Notes: generated by a model not told the origin, from the letters alone. Positions 15,213-28,243 are shown, counted from the first letter of the stretch. The stretch: DNA of 64,000 nucleotides from Prostheceraeus crozeri (GCA_907163375.1 CAJQUW010010268.1:64501-128500), one strand, 5' to 3'. Program-made: numbers and translations.

Positions 15213-17150
15213 ACTGGGCGTCAAGTTGCCAGATTTCTATGATTCGAATGTCGGGCTTTAAGAGAGGCTGGTGAATGCAGCTGTGTAGAAAGCGGCACGT
15301 CAATCACCCTTGCACCAGAATGATTGGCGTCAAAATTGTTGACGCTGTCCTTTCTCTATTAATGAAATACCGAAGTTGCTACCAAAGAGCATATATATCT
15401 GATCTCTATGGTTGCTACAGCTTCTCTTGTGTTACTCTTAGCAAAATAATAGCAATGATCGCTGGCCCCAGACGAGGGATTTTCGGCAGACTCAACAGCA
15501 CCTGTTGACAAACGATAGCATTATTCACACAGTCTTGTCAGATGCCGGCTGCCGCTGCTATGAACCTTGTCCGATAAATGGATCAAAAAGATTTCGCAGT
15601 CATTGAGAAGAAAACGTCAAACCACAGTCGCCTCACCACACGCTGAATAATCAAATTGATTGATCAATAAGGCTTTTAATCCCGGGATTAGTTAACCAGG
15701 ATTCTGGGATCGCTAACATCTGTTTTTAGGCAGTTAAGCTGTATGAAGATGTAAGTAACAATGAAGATAAACGTATTTCATTGTTGCAAATTGCAATACT
15801 GTTATATTTGAAACTTCCTTTTTCATTATAATATCAGACTTAGACTATCAAGAATAAAAACAGACACGATAGTCTTATAATTACATATAAGTGTACATTA
15901 CTTATTCATACATTTTATCATGTACAAGAAATAATTATAGCGTATGTTTGTGCAGTAAGCCAAAAATTTACTTTCATTGATATTGATCAACAAATAAAAC
16001 TGTTCAGGCAGCCGAGAGAGAGAAAGAGCATTATGCATGACAAGCGCATTAATATTTGATGAATTTTTAAAGCGATTATTACAGAATATCGATCTTTTAC
16101 CGGACGTCACAAAAGTCGCGGTATTTGCATTTCGATTTGAAAATTCCATACCACAGTTTCAACATTATGACTTGAAAAACCACTGAAATATGAGAAGCTA
16201 TGAAATATTCTTCAAAAAAATTCATCATGAAAGTAAGGATGCGACACACTGTCTTTGCTTTCACAGAAATATACTTCACAAGTCTTATAGTTCAAATGTG
16301 GTCATGACTCAAAAGGACAGATTAAGCCTGATTAATAACGAAATAAACTACAAGGAGTAGCGTGTACATCTCGGGATCATTGTAGTCTGTGAAGATAATG
16401 CCGTGGTCCGGATTCGGACCGTGGTTCGGAGTTTGGGAACCTCTGCTCTATAAAATGTTTAGAGGAAGAAAACTGCTTTCTAATGGACCACTTTTTGTAG
16501 ATTTTACTTCGGATAATTTATGATCGCCAGTGACGAACTAGAGTGGGCAACTTTATTCTTTATGAGCTTACTGGGCCTACCTACACAGCAGTTAGCCTAT
16601 TACTTAGCATTCGCAACGCATTTGCTACTGATTTCACATCATTTTCTGGCTATCGTAGAATTGCTTTTCCACTAACGACATAAAAGCTAAGCTTTCTCTT
16701 CTCACCACATTAGGCTCAGCAGTAAAGCATCAATCCATACTTTTCCTGCAAACTCTGTAGACTAAGAATAAGCATTTATGTCAGTATTTAGCAGAGCATC
16801 TGGAGTAATCCGAATCTGTGAGACATACATGCTTTTTATAACGTCCATCAACCATGACATGAAAAATAAAGAACGTATTTGAACACGATAAGAAACCTAC
16901 TCCTACTTCGGTTTTCCAACGTGGGTTCTCCCTCTGAAAATAGGAAAGTAGAAAAGTCAAAATCTCCAAATTGCTGACTTCATAAAATTTCATATTATAT
17001 GCATAGACAGTAGAGTTGATGGCCACTCACATCCTGCAGCAAGTAGTTTTACAGACATCATTCCTTGTTCCTGTCCCCAAATCGGACGAACAGAAACGAA
17101 GACACGAAAATTAACAAGGTCGAGTAAATAAATAAATTTGGAAATTTATA
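15213..17150. other. AT-rich spacer without a supported gene
   Basis: Only short chance frames. Near 16395-16450 'CGTGGTTCGGAGTTTGGGAACCTCTGCTC' resembles an hAT-family end read from the other strand (GAGGTTCCCAAACTCCG), without a partner. Confidence 0.5.
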
Positions 17151-17154
17151 GAGC

Positions 17155-17701
17155 TGTGCGCGGTTAACCAGTCAACCGATATTGTTCCCTATACTCACAT
17201 AAAATTAAGTTTGAGAATATATTGTGTATAATTTTACAGGCCTTATACACCCTACTTGTCACTTCTGTCAATTCATACATCTATTAATTAACTCTCAAAC
17301 CCATCTAGTACAAAAACTACCTTCGAATCGCTATGAATAGAATAGAGTCAATACACGCTGTGCATTTGTACAAGATAATTTTTCTGTGAACTAAAGTAGA
17401 TGTCTTTGTATAGTAATTTATTTACTAATGCACAGTCGGAGTTGCTCAATATGATATAAGTAAAGGGCGCATATTTAGGGGTATTGTTTGTATCTTGCAC
17501 TAGCATCCAGTAGAAGGCTTTAAGATTGTCAATATATAGTGGAGACGATTGCTTTTGTTTGTATATTGCAACAACATACCAGTAAAAAAGCTTTAAGACA
17601 GTCAATAAGATGTTTAACCGATATCGGTTAACAGGTTAACCGGTTAAAACTTTTATTTAACCGATTTTAACCGGTTAAAGGAAAAAATTAACCGCGCACT
17701 T
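17155..17701. mobile_element. hAT-like MITE with GTGCGCGGTTAA ends
   Basis: The left end is GTGCGCGGTTAACC and the right end, reversed, is GTGCGCGGTTAATT. Inner GGTTAACCGGTTAA repeats are present near the right end. The length of about 550 bp with no transposase marks a non-autonomous element. No clear 8-bp target duplication was found. Confidence 0.5.
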
Positions 17702-17728
17702 CATACCATTTTCCCAAATCTCACCTTA

Positions 17729-18010
17729 TTTGAATTGCTGTGGAGGAGTGGCATCGATAGCTATGGTAATGAAACTGACAGTGTGGATGTAGACTGGTGT
17801 TGTGAGCTTAAGTTTGGCTTTTTTGGGTAATCCGTGAGGTAGCGCAGAATATTTTGGCTTTTTTGGATTTGAGTATCGAAATGTGGACTGATTTTGTGGA
17901 TTTGAATTGTTGTGGAGGAGTGGCATCGATAGCTATGGTAATGAAACTGATAGTGTGGATGTAGACTGGTGTTGTGAGTTTAAGTTTGGCTTGTTTAGGC
18001 AATCGGCTTC
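17729..18010. repeat. Direct duplication, about 172-bp period
   Basis: 'TTTGAATTG[CT]TGTGGAGGAG' starts at about 17729 and again at 17901. About 100 bp after each start are nearly identical ('GGCATCGATAGCTATGGTAA'). Frames on the minus strand here simply repeat with the unit. Confidence 0.7.
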
Positions 18011-18162
18011 ATTCTGTGGCTTTTTTGGATCATTTTTGGCTCTTTTGGAAATGATCATTAACCTGTTGTTTACCCTGCCGGAGTATTAGCACTTTGACAT
18101 CTATCGCAGCAGCTAGCACCCCTCAAATCCCATAAAGTCTGCTCTTCCTCTTTGTTTCAACT

Positions 18163-19443
18163 ATGAAGAAATCTAAATCGTCAAAGTTGTCTCCTGTCAG
18201 TAGGCCTAAGAACAGGGGTATCACCAGTGTATGATCCTCCAACAGTAGGTCGTCTGTCACCCACCAGAATTCGTTACAGTTTTCGAAGACCAAACAAGTT
18301 TGAAAAGTCCCCAAAGCTCCCCAAATGAAGAGTTGCTGATGCAAACAACCATCCAGCAAGTCTGAAATTGAATGTTCAAGTTGTAGAGATTGGATTCATT
18401 ACTCTTGCCTAGGACTTTCCATTCAGGATTTATCATCAGTCATTGACGATGATCCTGGTCTCTATCTCTGTAAGACCTGTGTGAGTCAACCCACTGAAAG
18501 CCTGAAGCAAATAAAGACAGATATTCAAGCTGCACACTCATTTGCAGCTATATTTTGCTTCGACCAGAACGTTTATGATATCTTGAATGATGCATTATTT
18601 GTCAATGGTTCTTGTAGTTTCTTGTCTTCTTCGTCTCGCTCACAGTTGGTCAATCCTGATGCTAATGTGCAAACCGGAGCTTCATATCCGGAACATGAAG
18701 CTCTCGAGAAATCACTCTCCATTCTACGCGAATCGATAGATGCCTTATCAAAGAAGATCAACCAATCTCTCCCGGCCTGCCTCGCTGAACTAGAAAATAA
18801 AATAGAGTTTCTAGCCACCTCCCTGCATTCCTCAGGGTCTGCTAGAGATGAACGGTCATTTGCTGGCGTTGTGAAGTCCCCACTATCTTCTCATCAGTTG
18901 TATCCCTTTCCTCAGATGACCCAGAGTGCCTCACGTGAATCGAGTGCAACCTATTCCGAAGCAACTAGCTCAAGCGTTGTTATACCTAATGAGCTTATTT
19001 TGTCAAACTTCCCGGAAAAGGATGATTTGTCACTGAGCATTGCTGAACTTATGAATTGTCTTAGGGACAACGGACTATTTTGCCCTGGTCCTTTTGATGT
19101 TGTTCGGTTAGGTAGGTTAAAGAACTCGACTACCGGTCCAAGAATCGTAAAGCTCATATTTCACACAACATTCGATTCTAAGTCGTTCAAGGCAAGGTTT
19201 TCTCGTATTAGCTCCTGTCATAGACTCTTCTCGGACACGAAGTTGAGGTACTGTTTGTCTGTGCAAGGCCGAGCTTTGAAAAAACGATGCTTTGAGCTGA
19301 ATTTTCCCCACTCCTCAGTTTCCTCTAATATGCGCAGTGAAAGCTATAACCTTCGTGAATCAGGTACTCTCTGGCGCTTTAGTAAACTAGAGAATGGGAG
19401 CCAGAAGAGAGACATGCATTGGTCAGATGCTCCAAAAAAATGA
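18163..19443 (+). pseudogene. LINE 1 ORF1 (PHD-like finger, nucleic-acid-binding protein)
   Basis: It begins MKKSKSSKLSPVSRPKN and stops after about 20 codons, then a second reading resumes. Near 18380-18480 it contains CSSCRDWIHYSC ... LYLCKTC, a PHD-type zinc finger as in CR1-type ORF1 proteins. A long open part runs 18481-19443 (320 codons), with a coiled-coil-like 'LAELENKIEFLATSL' and an RRM-like 'ELILSNFPEKDD...RLGRLKNS..PRIVKLIF' segment. The family packages LINE RNA. Confidence 0.65.
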
Positions 19444-19499
19444 AACCTGATAACTTTGTTCATATTGCAACTCTCAAAACATTGCTCCTACAGTAAGTC

Positions 19500-22327
19500 A
19501 AAGCAGTTCTGGTTGTAACTCTGTTATAAAGTGTGTCATGAATAACGCGAGATCATTAAAAAACAAATTGATTAATCTCTGGCAACGACTTTCATCCTGC
19601 GTCTACGATGTTCTCGTTTTTACGGAGACCTGGTTATCCCCAAATATTTCAGACAATCTTCTTACCAGTGCAACACCCTACAAAGTTGTGCGTTGTGAGA
19701 TCGTTCTGATGGTTACGGTGGGGTGAGAGACTCCTTTTCTCTGAATTGTCGAACCTCTCAATCAACTACCTGCTTGAATTTTCCATGTCTCGACATTGAT
19801 CTACCCAAGGGAACATCTTATAGATTTATCTCATTGTATCTTCCTCCCCCTGTCTCCTCAGACACTGTCAATTCCTTAATTGATTTACTAGATCTGTGGA
19901 TCAACCCAAACAAACCTATATTCTTATGTGGAGATCTAAACCTACCACATATAGATTGGTCCATTCCCATAAACCGAGGTGATGCTGCTCATGAGACGTT
20001 CTTAAACGGTATTTCCCAGAATAATCTTACACAACTGGTTGAAACTCCAACTCGAGGAAACGCCATCCTAGATCTCGTGCTCACAAATTGTCCAAATGTT
20101 GTCTCTAAAATCAGTGTTTCCCTTTCCTTTCACTCTTCTTGTGATCACTTGTCTGTTGAATTCTCTATCCTGTCGCCGAGCACTCTTAGTCCTCCAAAAT
20201 CCACTAGTCGTTTTTACGACTATAATAAGGCAGACTTCAATGGCATGTCCACGTACCTCAGCAGCATTAACTGGTCACCTATCATGAATGGCTCTGTAGA
20301 TGTTGAAGCTGCGTGGGATTTCTTTCTTTTAACTATACGTAGCTCTATTGCACATTATGTCCCTGTGATTACCGAAAAAAAGTATTGTTCAAGACCTCCG
20401 AAAATTCTACGAAAACTCCTTGCTAAGAAGAAGAAATATTATAAGAAAAATTCCGCAAAATATAAAGAAGTTGCACAAGAATATGATCACGCAGTAGAAC
20501 AAATAGCGATGTTTAGAGAGGAAAAACTAACTCAGAGTGGAGATATTCGTACATTTTACGCCTATGCTAAGCGCCGAGCGAAAAGTAGTCGCGCAATTCC
20601 ACCCATCTGTAATGAAAATGACAGTATGATTTTTGACACCCTCGATGAAGCAAACTCATTAAATGCTTCTTTGCATCCGTTTTTACATCAGACGATAATG
20701 CCTTACCTCCCTTCCCTAAACGAGTGAATCCTGGAATATCTCTGGATTTCATTCATTTTACTCCGGAACTTGTTGAAAGAGCTCTAGAACGGTTGCTGCC
20801 TAAATTATCACAAACTCCTGATGATATCCCTCTACTTATTCTTCGACGTCTTGCTAGTACTCTCGCATTCCCATTAAGTTGCATTTTTGATCTATCCATG
20901 TCAACCGGCAAATTATCATCTATTTGGAAAAAAGCTCCAGTCTGTCCAGTCTTTAAGAACAAAGGATCCTCCTCTTCCCCCAATAGCTATCGCCTGATCT
21001 CACTTACCTCTGGCTGTTGTAAAGTCATGGAAAGGGTAATTTCTGATGAAATATATTCCTATACAATGAACCATAAGCTTTTATCCATGGAACAGCACGG
21101 TTTCCTTCCCCGACGTTCAACAGTTACACACATGCTCAGTTCGATATTCGAAATGTATTCTGCATTAAGTCTCCATAATCGCTTCGATTGCGTGCACATT
21201 GATTTCTCTAAGGGCTTCGACACAGTATCATACCTAAACTTCTCCATAAACTCTCAAGCTATGGTTTCAATGGTCAATTGCTCCAATGGATTGATAATTA
21301 TCTATGTAATCGAACTCAGAGAGTGCTGATCAACACCATCACTTCGGACGAAGTAGATGTTACAAGTGGCGTGCCTCAAGGCTGTGTTCTTGGACCTGTA
21401 TTGTTCCTTCTTTATGTCAATGACGTGTTTGACTGCCTTGTTGGATCGACTTCAGCCTGCCTTTATGCTGATGACTTGAAATTTATGTCAACCAGAAGTT
21501 ATAGCTCCTTTTCACAAGTATCTTCAGACCTAAAACTTACTCTTCTCAAATTTGATAATTGGTGTAAACCATGGCAACTGAAGATTTATATGCAAAAAAG
21601 CTTGTTGTTTACTGCTGGAGATCGATATGCTCCTTCCGTCAACTATCATCTTGACAGCGTATCCCTGAAAAATTCAGTCACTGTGAAAGACGTAGGCTTT
21701 TTGATCTCATCAGATCTCAGATTTAGTGATCACTGTGCGCGCATCAGCTCAACCGCATATGCCAGAGCATACTGTACCCTAAAGTCTTTCGTTTGCCACG
21801 ACTCCCGTATCTTAATGAAAGCCTTTGTTGTCTTTGTTCGCCCTCTCTTGGAATATGGAAGTGTAATCTTTTCACCGTACCTCAAACGCGACATTTTCCG
21901 TATTGAACGTGTCCAGAGATTCTTCACCCGCATCGTTTGTAAACGATCTGGTATCAAGTATGACAGCTATTCTCATAAATTAAAATTGTTAAAATTAAAA
22001 TTAAAATCTCTAGAATATAGGCGCATTTTGTTGGACTTGTACTTCTTGTATAAACGGTACTATAATCATTTCAACTTGTCGTTCAACTCTTTCTTTACCA
22101 CCTACCTTTCATCTCAAATTACTCGAGGTCAATCACGTAACAGCTGTCAGATTGTGCCAGTCTTAAAAGTTAATTCGAACTATCTCAGTGGATTGTTTTT
22201 CTTTCGCGTCATTAAAATATGGAATTCATTGAACGATTCAATAGTGAAAGCTCCAACCTTCATGATGTTCAAGAAAAGACTCAAATCAGTTGATCTAAGT
22301 GAATTTTGCTCATACTGTGACTGCTAG
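19500..22327 (+). pseudogene. LINE 1 ORF2 (AP-endonuclease and reverse transcriptase)
   Basis: The endonuclease shows MNNARSLKNK, VFTETWLS, FLCGDLNLPHIDWS and SCDHLSVEFS. The RT shows YRLISLTSGCCKVMERV, HIDFSKGFDTV, GVPQGCVLGPVLF and YADDLKFM with its two aspartates. The C-terminal RVIKIWNSLN block is intact. Frameshifts near 19725, 20727 and 21280-21330 divide it into four frames. In life the protein nicks target DNA and primes reverse transcription there. Confidence 0.8.
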
Positions 22328-22329
22328 TA

Positions 22330-22925
22330 TGTGATTTCGTATAAAATTATTTGACAAGTGCATTTTATACCTGATGGTAATTCTTATTTAGATACATTCC
22401 TACATTCCATATTGAAGATGATTCTCATTTTAATGAAGATCAATAAGAGTCTCAATCTCATTGATCCAAGTGAATTTGCATATATTGTGACCAGGATCAT
22501 TAAAGTGTAAATTTTGTATAGATGATTTTGTTACATTCATTTCTATATTAGATGTTAAGCATTTACGTTCTTTTGCTCCATTGTGAGGACTCCCATCCAG
22601 TGAGCTCTTATCATGTCGTGATCATCACTTTTCAAATTTGTAAATATAGGCCCTATAGATCTCACGTATTTTGTATGTGGTATATGATGTATATCATGAT
22701 GACTCTGAAAATTTGTAAATATGTAGGTCTCATATTATTTGTTTATGATATGCATGTACATCATGATCACTCGGTAAATTTTGTAAATATATGTCTCATG
22801 TATTTTTATTGATGCTAAACTTTGAGCATGCATATATTGCGCGTGTTATCAACGATTGCTTGTAAGTGCCCTTGCGGCCATCGCTTTGCGATTTCTGTAT
22901 ATTTCAGAATAAACATTTATGACGT
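22330..22925 (+). repeat. LINE 1 3' UTR with internal repeats
   Basis: A segment around 22420-22510 partly repeats the end of ORF2 ('GATC[TC]AAGTGAATTT'). Three units of about 75-80 bp containing 'TTTGTAAATAT' and 'TATGAT...CATGAT' run from about 22627 to 22806. AATAAA lies near 22910. Confidence 0.6.
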
Positions 22926-23310
22926 ATGACTTCTAACTTATAAGGGAGGAGTGACTTCTCTATTTTCAATTTATTTGAAAAGAATTTAACATGTCTCTTC
23001 ATTGATTTCAATAATGTGAGAATAGAACTTTTGCTAAGGTGCTAATCATTCTATAATTCTCATACAGTGATGAAAATCATTCCAGCAATCATTTATAAAA
23101 GAAGAAATTATAGTGCTTGCTAATTTGAATAATTAATTGAAGTAGTCCTCATAAGGACTGATGGCGTTCTCTAATCCGTAAGAGAACAAATGCAATGATA
23201 TCGCAGCCATTGGATTAAGCAGTTCTTAGAAGAACTCAATGGAGTTATCTCGTTGCAACGAATTAAAATTGATCAGCTTTGGCCCAATAACCTGTAAAAA
23301 TAGAAATCTT
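22926..23310. other. Unassigned spacer
   Basis: No gene or repeat recognised. Confidence 0.4.
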
Positions 23311-23315
23311 TTGAC

Positions 23316-23960
23316 TTGTAACACTACTCATTCTTGCTGTTAATATATATATACGTGTATGTACTACTGACATAGATTCCAAACAATACCACATGCACGT
23401 TCAACACATATGCCTAATATACTGCACTGACTACAGATGCTGGTAGAGGAAATCGAAAAGGACAATGGTCACTGATAGTTAAGGAAATTAAAAATGGATA
23501 TTATAAGACACATCATTACCTATTGAGTATTTTGTCAGCCACTATGTGTGGGACCTCGCTCGTCCTGGTTTGAGTAAGATTAGGCGTCGAAACGAAAGTA
23601 TTTACCTATCGTTTATCTCCATTATTTTCCATTTCCAAGTTCCCTTTGTCCACCACTGCCATTATCTACCGTGTGTAGTCTCAGTTGTAGTGTATAGCAT
23701 TAGTTCACTTGTAATCGGTGTAGCAGTGTCATTGTAGTTCTATGATTTACCTCCACATTTCCATTTTTTATCCATCGGTTTTCTGTTGTTTTATGATATC
23801 CATTTTTAATTTCCTTGGCATATGATGACCACTGCTCTTTTCTATTTCCTCTACCACCATTTTTAGTCGGTACAGTATACTAGACGTCTATGTTGAACAT
23901 GTATTTGGAATCTATGATGGTATTATATTAACAATAAGAATGAGTAGGTCTGTTTGACAG
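23316..23960. mobile_element. Non-autonomous element with long inverted repeats (foldback-like)
   Basis: The left arm (about 23316-23505) and right arm (about 23795-23960) are imperfect inverted repeats. 'GGTAGAGGAAATCGAAAAGG' and 'GGAAATTAAAAATGGATAT' on the left recur reversed on the right, as does 'CATAGATTCCAAA'. The centre of about 290 bp holds only chance frames. Confidence 0.6.
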
Positions 23961-24506
23961 GTCTGTTATAGAGATTATTTACGCGCTTTCACTGGAAACT
24001 CTCACTTAACCATTTCCCTTCCTTGCCCTTCACTATTCTCCACATAGTGAGAACATCTCTCCTGCATCGATTATTGAATGCTTTCTTTTTTTCTGATTAG
24101 GCATTTATGTGTACAAGATTTTTGATCATTCTTTCTTAATCACAGGAAATTCATAGAATAACAATGGGAAGTTGCTTTAACATTTTAGCTCCTGGCAATC
24201 ATGTTTAATAGCCTCAACTTTCTCATATTGCAATCAATTATAATCAAATATATACGCAATAGTGCTCATTAATTCAGTAGTGTAATTAACATTTCTCGAT
24301 TTCGCCATTACGGTGCTGATGTGGCTGCTTTACATGGATGATATTCTCCACAATCTCCAATGTTGGTAGCTCAATTGCCATAAAGTAACATGCATGATGT
24401 TAATTGGATGCGGCGCGCTGACGCCGACGCAAGCGTCAATGGACTTGCTGCTAGATCCTGAAATCATCATCATATGATCATTTATCACATATACCAGTAT
24501 AACATA
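23961..24506. other. Unassigned spacer
   Basis: Nothing recognisable. Locally GC-rich near 24410 (GCGGCGCGCTGACGCCGACG). Confidence 0.4.
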
Positions 24507-24643
24507 TACAGTGGACTCTCAATATAAGAATCATATCGGGAAATTATGTTTTGATTCTTATAACAAGAGTTTTTATTTTTATGAGCACTAATGACTTTTA
24601 TTTTGTAGCAATGATGATATGTACATTATCAGTAATCAGTATA

Positions 24644-26048
24644 CAGACTGTCCGAGAAGTCACCGTACCCCTGCTTAGTTTTGACAGAAAGCAAATACGA
24701 TTTATAAGAAGCAGATAGAATTTAATTCAACATGCATTATATGCGTATAGAAAGACAATTATACGTCAAGTACTTACCTCAATACTTACTGCTATGCTCA
24801 AAGCATAATCGGATGCGTCTCCATGTTCTCTCAGAGATCCGTTGTAGCATCTCAGGACTGACTGTCGAGAAAGCATCTTCCACTGCTTTTCGAAGATCTG
24901 CAGTGCTGGAATAACGGCGAGCAGACACTTGATTCTTGATAATCCCCCACAAGGCATTGTCCGGAGTTGTAAGATCTGGACTTCGAGGTGGCCATATCAA
25001 AGGTGACGGCAACGCCGGAAAGCTACGGCCTGTCCAACGCCCAGGAAAATTTTTGTTGAGAATTTTTCGAACTAACACAGCATAATGAGACACAGCGCCA
25101 TCTTGCTGTAGCCCCACTTCGTTCAGTTATCCTCTGTCTCTCAACTGTGGTATTAAATAGTTTTCCAGCATTTCGGCGTAAGTCTTGGCATTAACAGAGG
25201 AAGTGAAAAAATAAGGTCTATCAAAGTCGTCGAAGTCATTCCAGCCCACATCACATATGTGGGGATTTTGTTCCAGGTCTAAAGAGAAGTGAGGATTTTC
25301 TTTTGCCCAGAGCACAACATTGCGGTTACGAAACTTCGATAGATTGCACATTCATCACTGAATAACACATTGGAGTGAGATTCTTTGTCAGGAAAGGTGT
25401 TCTATAGCGTCCGACAGGCAGCAAGTCGACGGTCATAATCAACGTCTAAGAGTTCATTCTTAAACCTTGGATCATATGGTTTGAGATCAGGATCTATGAT
25501 CAGGATCTATGATCATGCAACGTTGATCTTGACCGCCAACTCTGCTGCTCGTTTCCTGATGGATTCCTGAGGAGATCGATCAACAGAAGCCGCAGTCTCC
25601 ACGCAGGTCTCACAACGAGATACTCACCTTCCACTTCCCGGTCTATCCAAGAATGACCAAAGCTCGAATGCTCGTTTTTCCCAGTCAAGCAATGTCCCTT
25701 TGCGTGGCGCAGCCTTTTAAAATCTTAACATTAACATTATCTCTGACATGGTTAGCCTGGTGTGAGGTCTTTCGTGAATCCAAACACTGGCAACTAGCCT
25801 TTCTTCAATCGAATATGCACTTGTATCAGTCATTGAATGTCAAAAATGCTAATTGAAAAGCTAGCATTACATCATGCTGGCGAACTTAATTGAAAATCTT
25901 TGCCGTTGCCTGGACAACACTGAAATACGTCTTACCTTCTCGATTCAACATACTCCCTTACAAAAGCTATATTACCATTACATCCATCTAATAATTCATA
26001 CTTACTTAACCTAGTAATCAGGGGTACGGTGACTTCTCGGACAGTCTA
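24644..26048 (-). mobile_element. Mariner/IS630-type transposon nested in the pogo-like element
   Basis: The inverted ends AGACTGTCCGAGAAGTCACC and CCGTACCCCTG match on both sides, and TA flanks each end (24642-24643 and 26049-26050). About 1405 bp. The encoded transposase is on minus. Confidence 0.8.
24779..25688 (-). pseudogene. Mariner-like transposase (DD-D type)
   Basis: The C-terminal part contains QQDGAVSHYA, FPGRWTGR, WPPRSPDLTTPDNALWG. The third catalytic acidic residue is D, not E, as in DD(37-41)D families. Spacing from QQD to the last D is about 46 residues because of a five-residue insertion relative to what I recall of DD41D. A middle piece has VVLWAKENPHFSLD. The frame is broken near 25120 and 25360-25500, so it is inactive. 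Confidence 0.7.
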
Positions 26049-26735
26049 TAGATAAATGCTGACGTAACTATTAAATAAGATGTTTCTTTGTGGTTCCTAT
26101 TACCCAAGCTATACTTACATACTTAGGCTAAAGAAAACAAGAAGACAATAGAAACATTCTTTTTCAGCTCAGCTTCAACTTCGTCTAAAAAAGTCTGATA
26201 TCTTGCTTTGGTGAAGATTTTCATTGGTTCGTTTTGTGGATTCCTTCTATCTTCTTAAGGGCCGGGATGGGATTCAGTCATCTCCACCTCGTGTCATGAG
26301 TTCTGATGATGGGTTCAGATGACGCACATTGTCAATTCTGATCGATGGGTATAGTAGGATAACGCAATAGGTTAGGATTTTAGTGTATTTAATCTTCTCA
26401 AGGCTAATCGTGCAATGATGCTTTTATCGGCGTCCATTAGCAAATCTAGTCGATAAAAGGTAGGATTAGGCCATTGGCGAGGATTTCAGGCAATGAAAGT
26501 TTAAGGGTTTTCCACGGATTCTCATAACGAAAGTGCAAAATACATAGTATTTCATATCAATTTGTTGAATGACTAGTTAGACATTGATTCTTATAACGAA
26601 AGTGACATGATGATTATTCTTCTAACGAGAGGAAACCATATAACGTTGTATAGAAATGTTTCGGGAAAATGGATTTGATTCTAGTAACGAGCTTATTCTT
26701 ATAACGAGTGATTCTCAAAACGAGAGTTCACTGTA

Positions 26736-28076
26736 TCATCATCTATCATTCAGAAAGCCGCAGAAAAGTAAATTTATTAAAACCACAACAAACCTTAAGA
26801 GTCCTTTCAAGATATTTCACTTATTTGAAGGTATTTCAAGTATTTTCATGGACAGAGCAAGTATGGACGAAATAAGAACTAGACAGAGGTGCTAAACCAA
26901 TGAAAACCAACTCTTGAACAATGCGCACATGGGTTCATCAGCAGGAAAAACAACTCGCTTTGTGTTTTGTGTTTGTGTTTCTTATACACTTTGGTTGACT
27001 TCATGAACAGTTCTCACGAATTTTTGTGTCATCATGACAACTTGAAACTGTCTAGAAAATCTCATTTTTTGGTATTCAATAAAACAATAGGGAGCGGAAA
27101 GTCATTCACTTGAAATAATGAATAAATCCACATGCAGATTTCGAGGTTTGTAAGCGATTCAAAACAGCATCAACCTTTACATATACATATTCTGTTGATT
27201 CATCTTTTTTTATCACTTCTCTCAGAAAGGAGAAAAAGAATTTTAATCTCTGAAAATTGGATCAAGTGCAACTCAATGCAGAAAACATTTGACATAAAAA
27301 TGTCACGAGATGCGATTACTTTCAAACCATTTACAGATGAACTTATTGATTTTATAGCTCTCACCATCGACTTGAAACTCCGTGTCGTTGGCCTCCAGTA
27401 TAGCTGTAACGTCCACGTTGATATTTAATGACATGAATTCCTTTCGTTTTAATTCCTGACATTTGAAGGATCGCGCAGCAAATACGTGCAAAAGACGGAT
27501 AAATTCCAAATCCGAGAAGAGATCTCTTGCAGAAGCATTCTGGACATTGGACACTGAAAAGAGGAAAATTCTGTTCCACTGATAGAAAGTTCGTCTTCAA
27601 TGAGGAATATGTAATTTATTCAGCAGCGGTTTCATGCTAGCCTATTTAGTTTACAGAGATTTAGTTTTACGATGTTTTACATAGCATCTGTCATCTGACG
27701 CGATAATAACTAGGACATTTTAACTGCGTAAGCTGAAAACGAGGATAAGAAAATGTGCAATTGCTCAATTGTTTCCAGTCTCTGTGAGAATGATTTGCTT
27801 CCCAATTGGCCAAATTTGTTGCTTTCGCAGCCAAGCCTAGTTTGACCGATAGGAAAGTAAATCACCTTCGCAGTGAATGTGCCTTGTGGGCCGGTTCAGA
27901 AAGGAGCTTTTGTATCGCATCATATCGCACAGTTAAAGTTCAACCTCGGAAGTTAAAATACTAGAAAATTAATGTCAGGTTAATTTTAATTTAATCAAAC
28001 TGATTTCCCCCCTTAACGATCAAAAGTAAACTTTCATCCATGCCACAGACCTAGACATCTTAGTAGATAGTAGGGT
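26736..28076. other. Unassigned spacer
   Basis: Only weak frames (for example 27132-27428). No splice or family evidence supports a gene. Confidence 0.4.
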
Positions 28077-28100
28077 AATAATAATAATAATAATAATAAT
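28077..28100. repeat. (AAT)n microsatellite
   Basis: A run of AAT triplets directly before the left flanking duplication of the RLE LINE. Confidence 0.9.
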
Positions 28101-28243
28101 GTATTTTGCCACAAAATCTACACAATGTGTAATCAGAGTGAAGTTACAGACGTTTTATTTGTGATTTCACGCGCAGTCTTCTTACTCAACATCATTACCG
28201 CGGCAATTAATTTCAGTCGTCCTGTGGGTGAAGGAATGCTGAA
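28101..28243 (+). repeat. Left copy of a 143-bp direct duplication flanking the RLE LINE
   Basis: Begins GTATTTTGCCACAAAATC and ends GGAATGCTGAA. It is 143 bp and differs from 31710-31852 at two positions. It fits a very long target-site duplication made when the LINE inserted. Confidence 0.85.

Larger units (their letters stand above)
18100..22925 (+). mobile_element. APE-type LINE, CR1/Jockey group (LINE 1)
   Basis: ORF1 with a PHD-like Cys cluster is followed by ORF2 with an AP-endonuclease and reverse transcriptase. A 3' UTR runs to AATAAA near 22910. The order and the RT C-terminal 'FRVIKIWNSLND...FKKRLKSVDL' block fit the CR1/Jockey group. ORF2 is split by frameshifts near 19725, 20727 and 21300, so this copy is dead. 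Confidence 0.8.
24509..26733. mobile_element. Pogo-like non-autonomous element with nested mariner
   Basis: The left end is TA|CAGTGGACTCTC and the right end, reversed, is TA|CAGTGAACTCTCG, with TA on each side. Repeats of 'ATTCTTATAACGA' lie near both ends. Without the nested mariner (24644-26048) it would be about 820 bp, typical of a MITE-like derivative. Confidence 0.6.

Noticed and set aside
17726-18002. Repeated minus-strand frames MPLLHNNSNPQNQ...
   Set aside because: They arise from the 172-bp direct duplication, with no start context or family.
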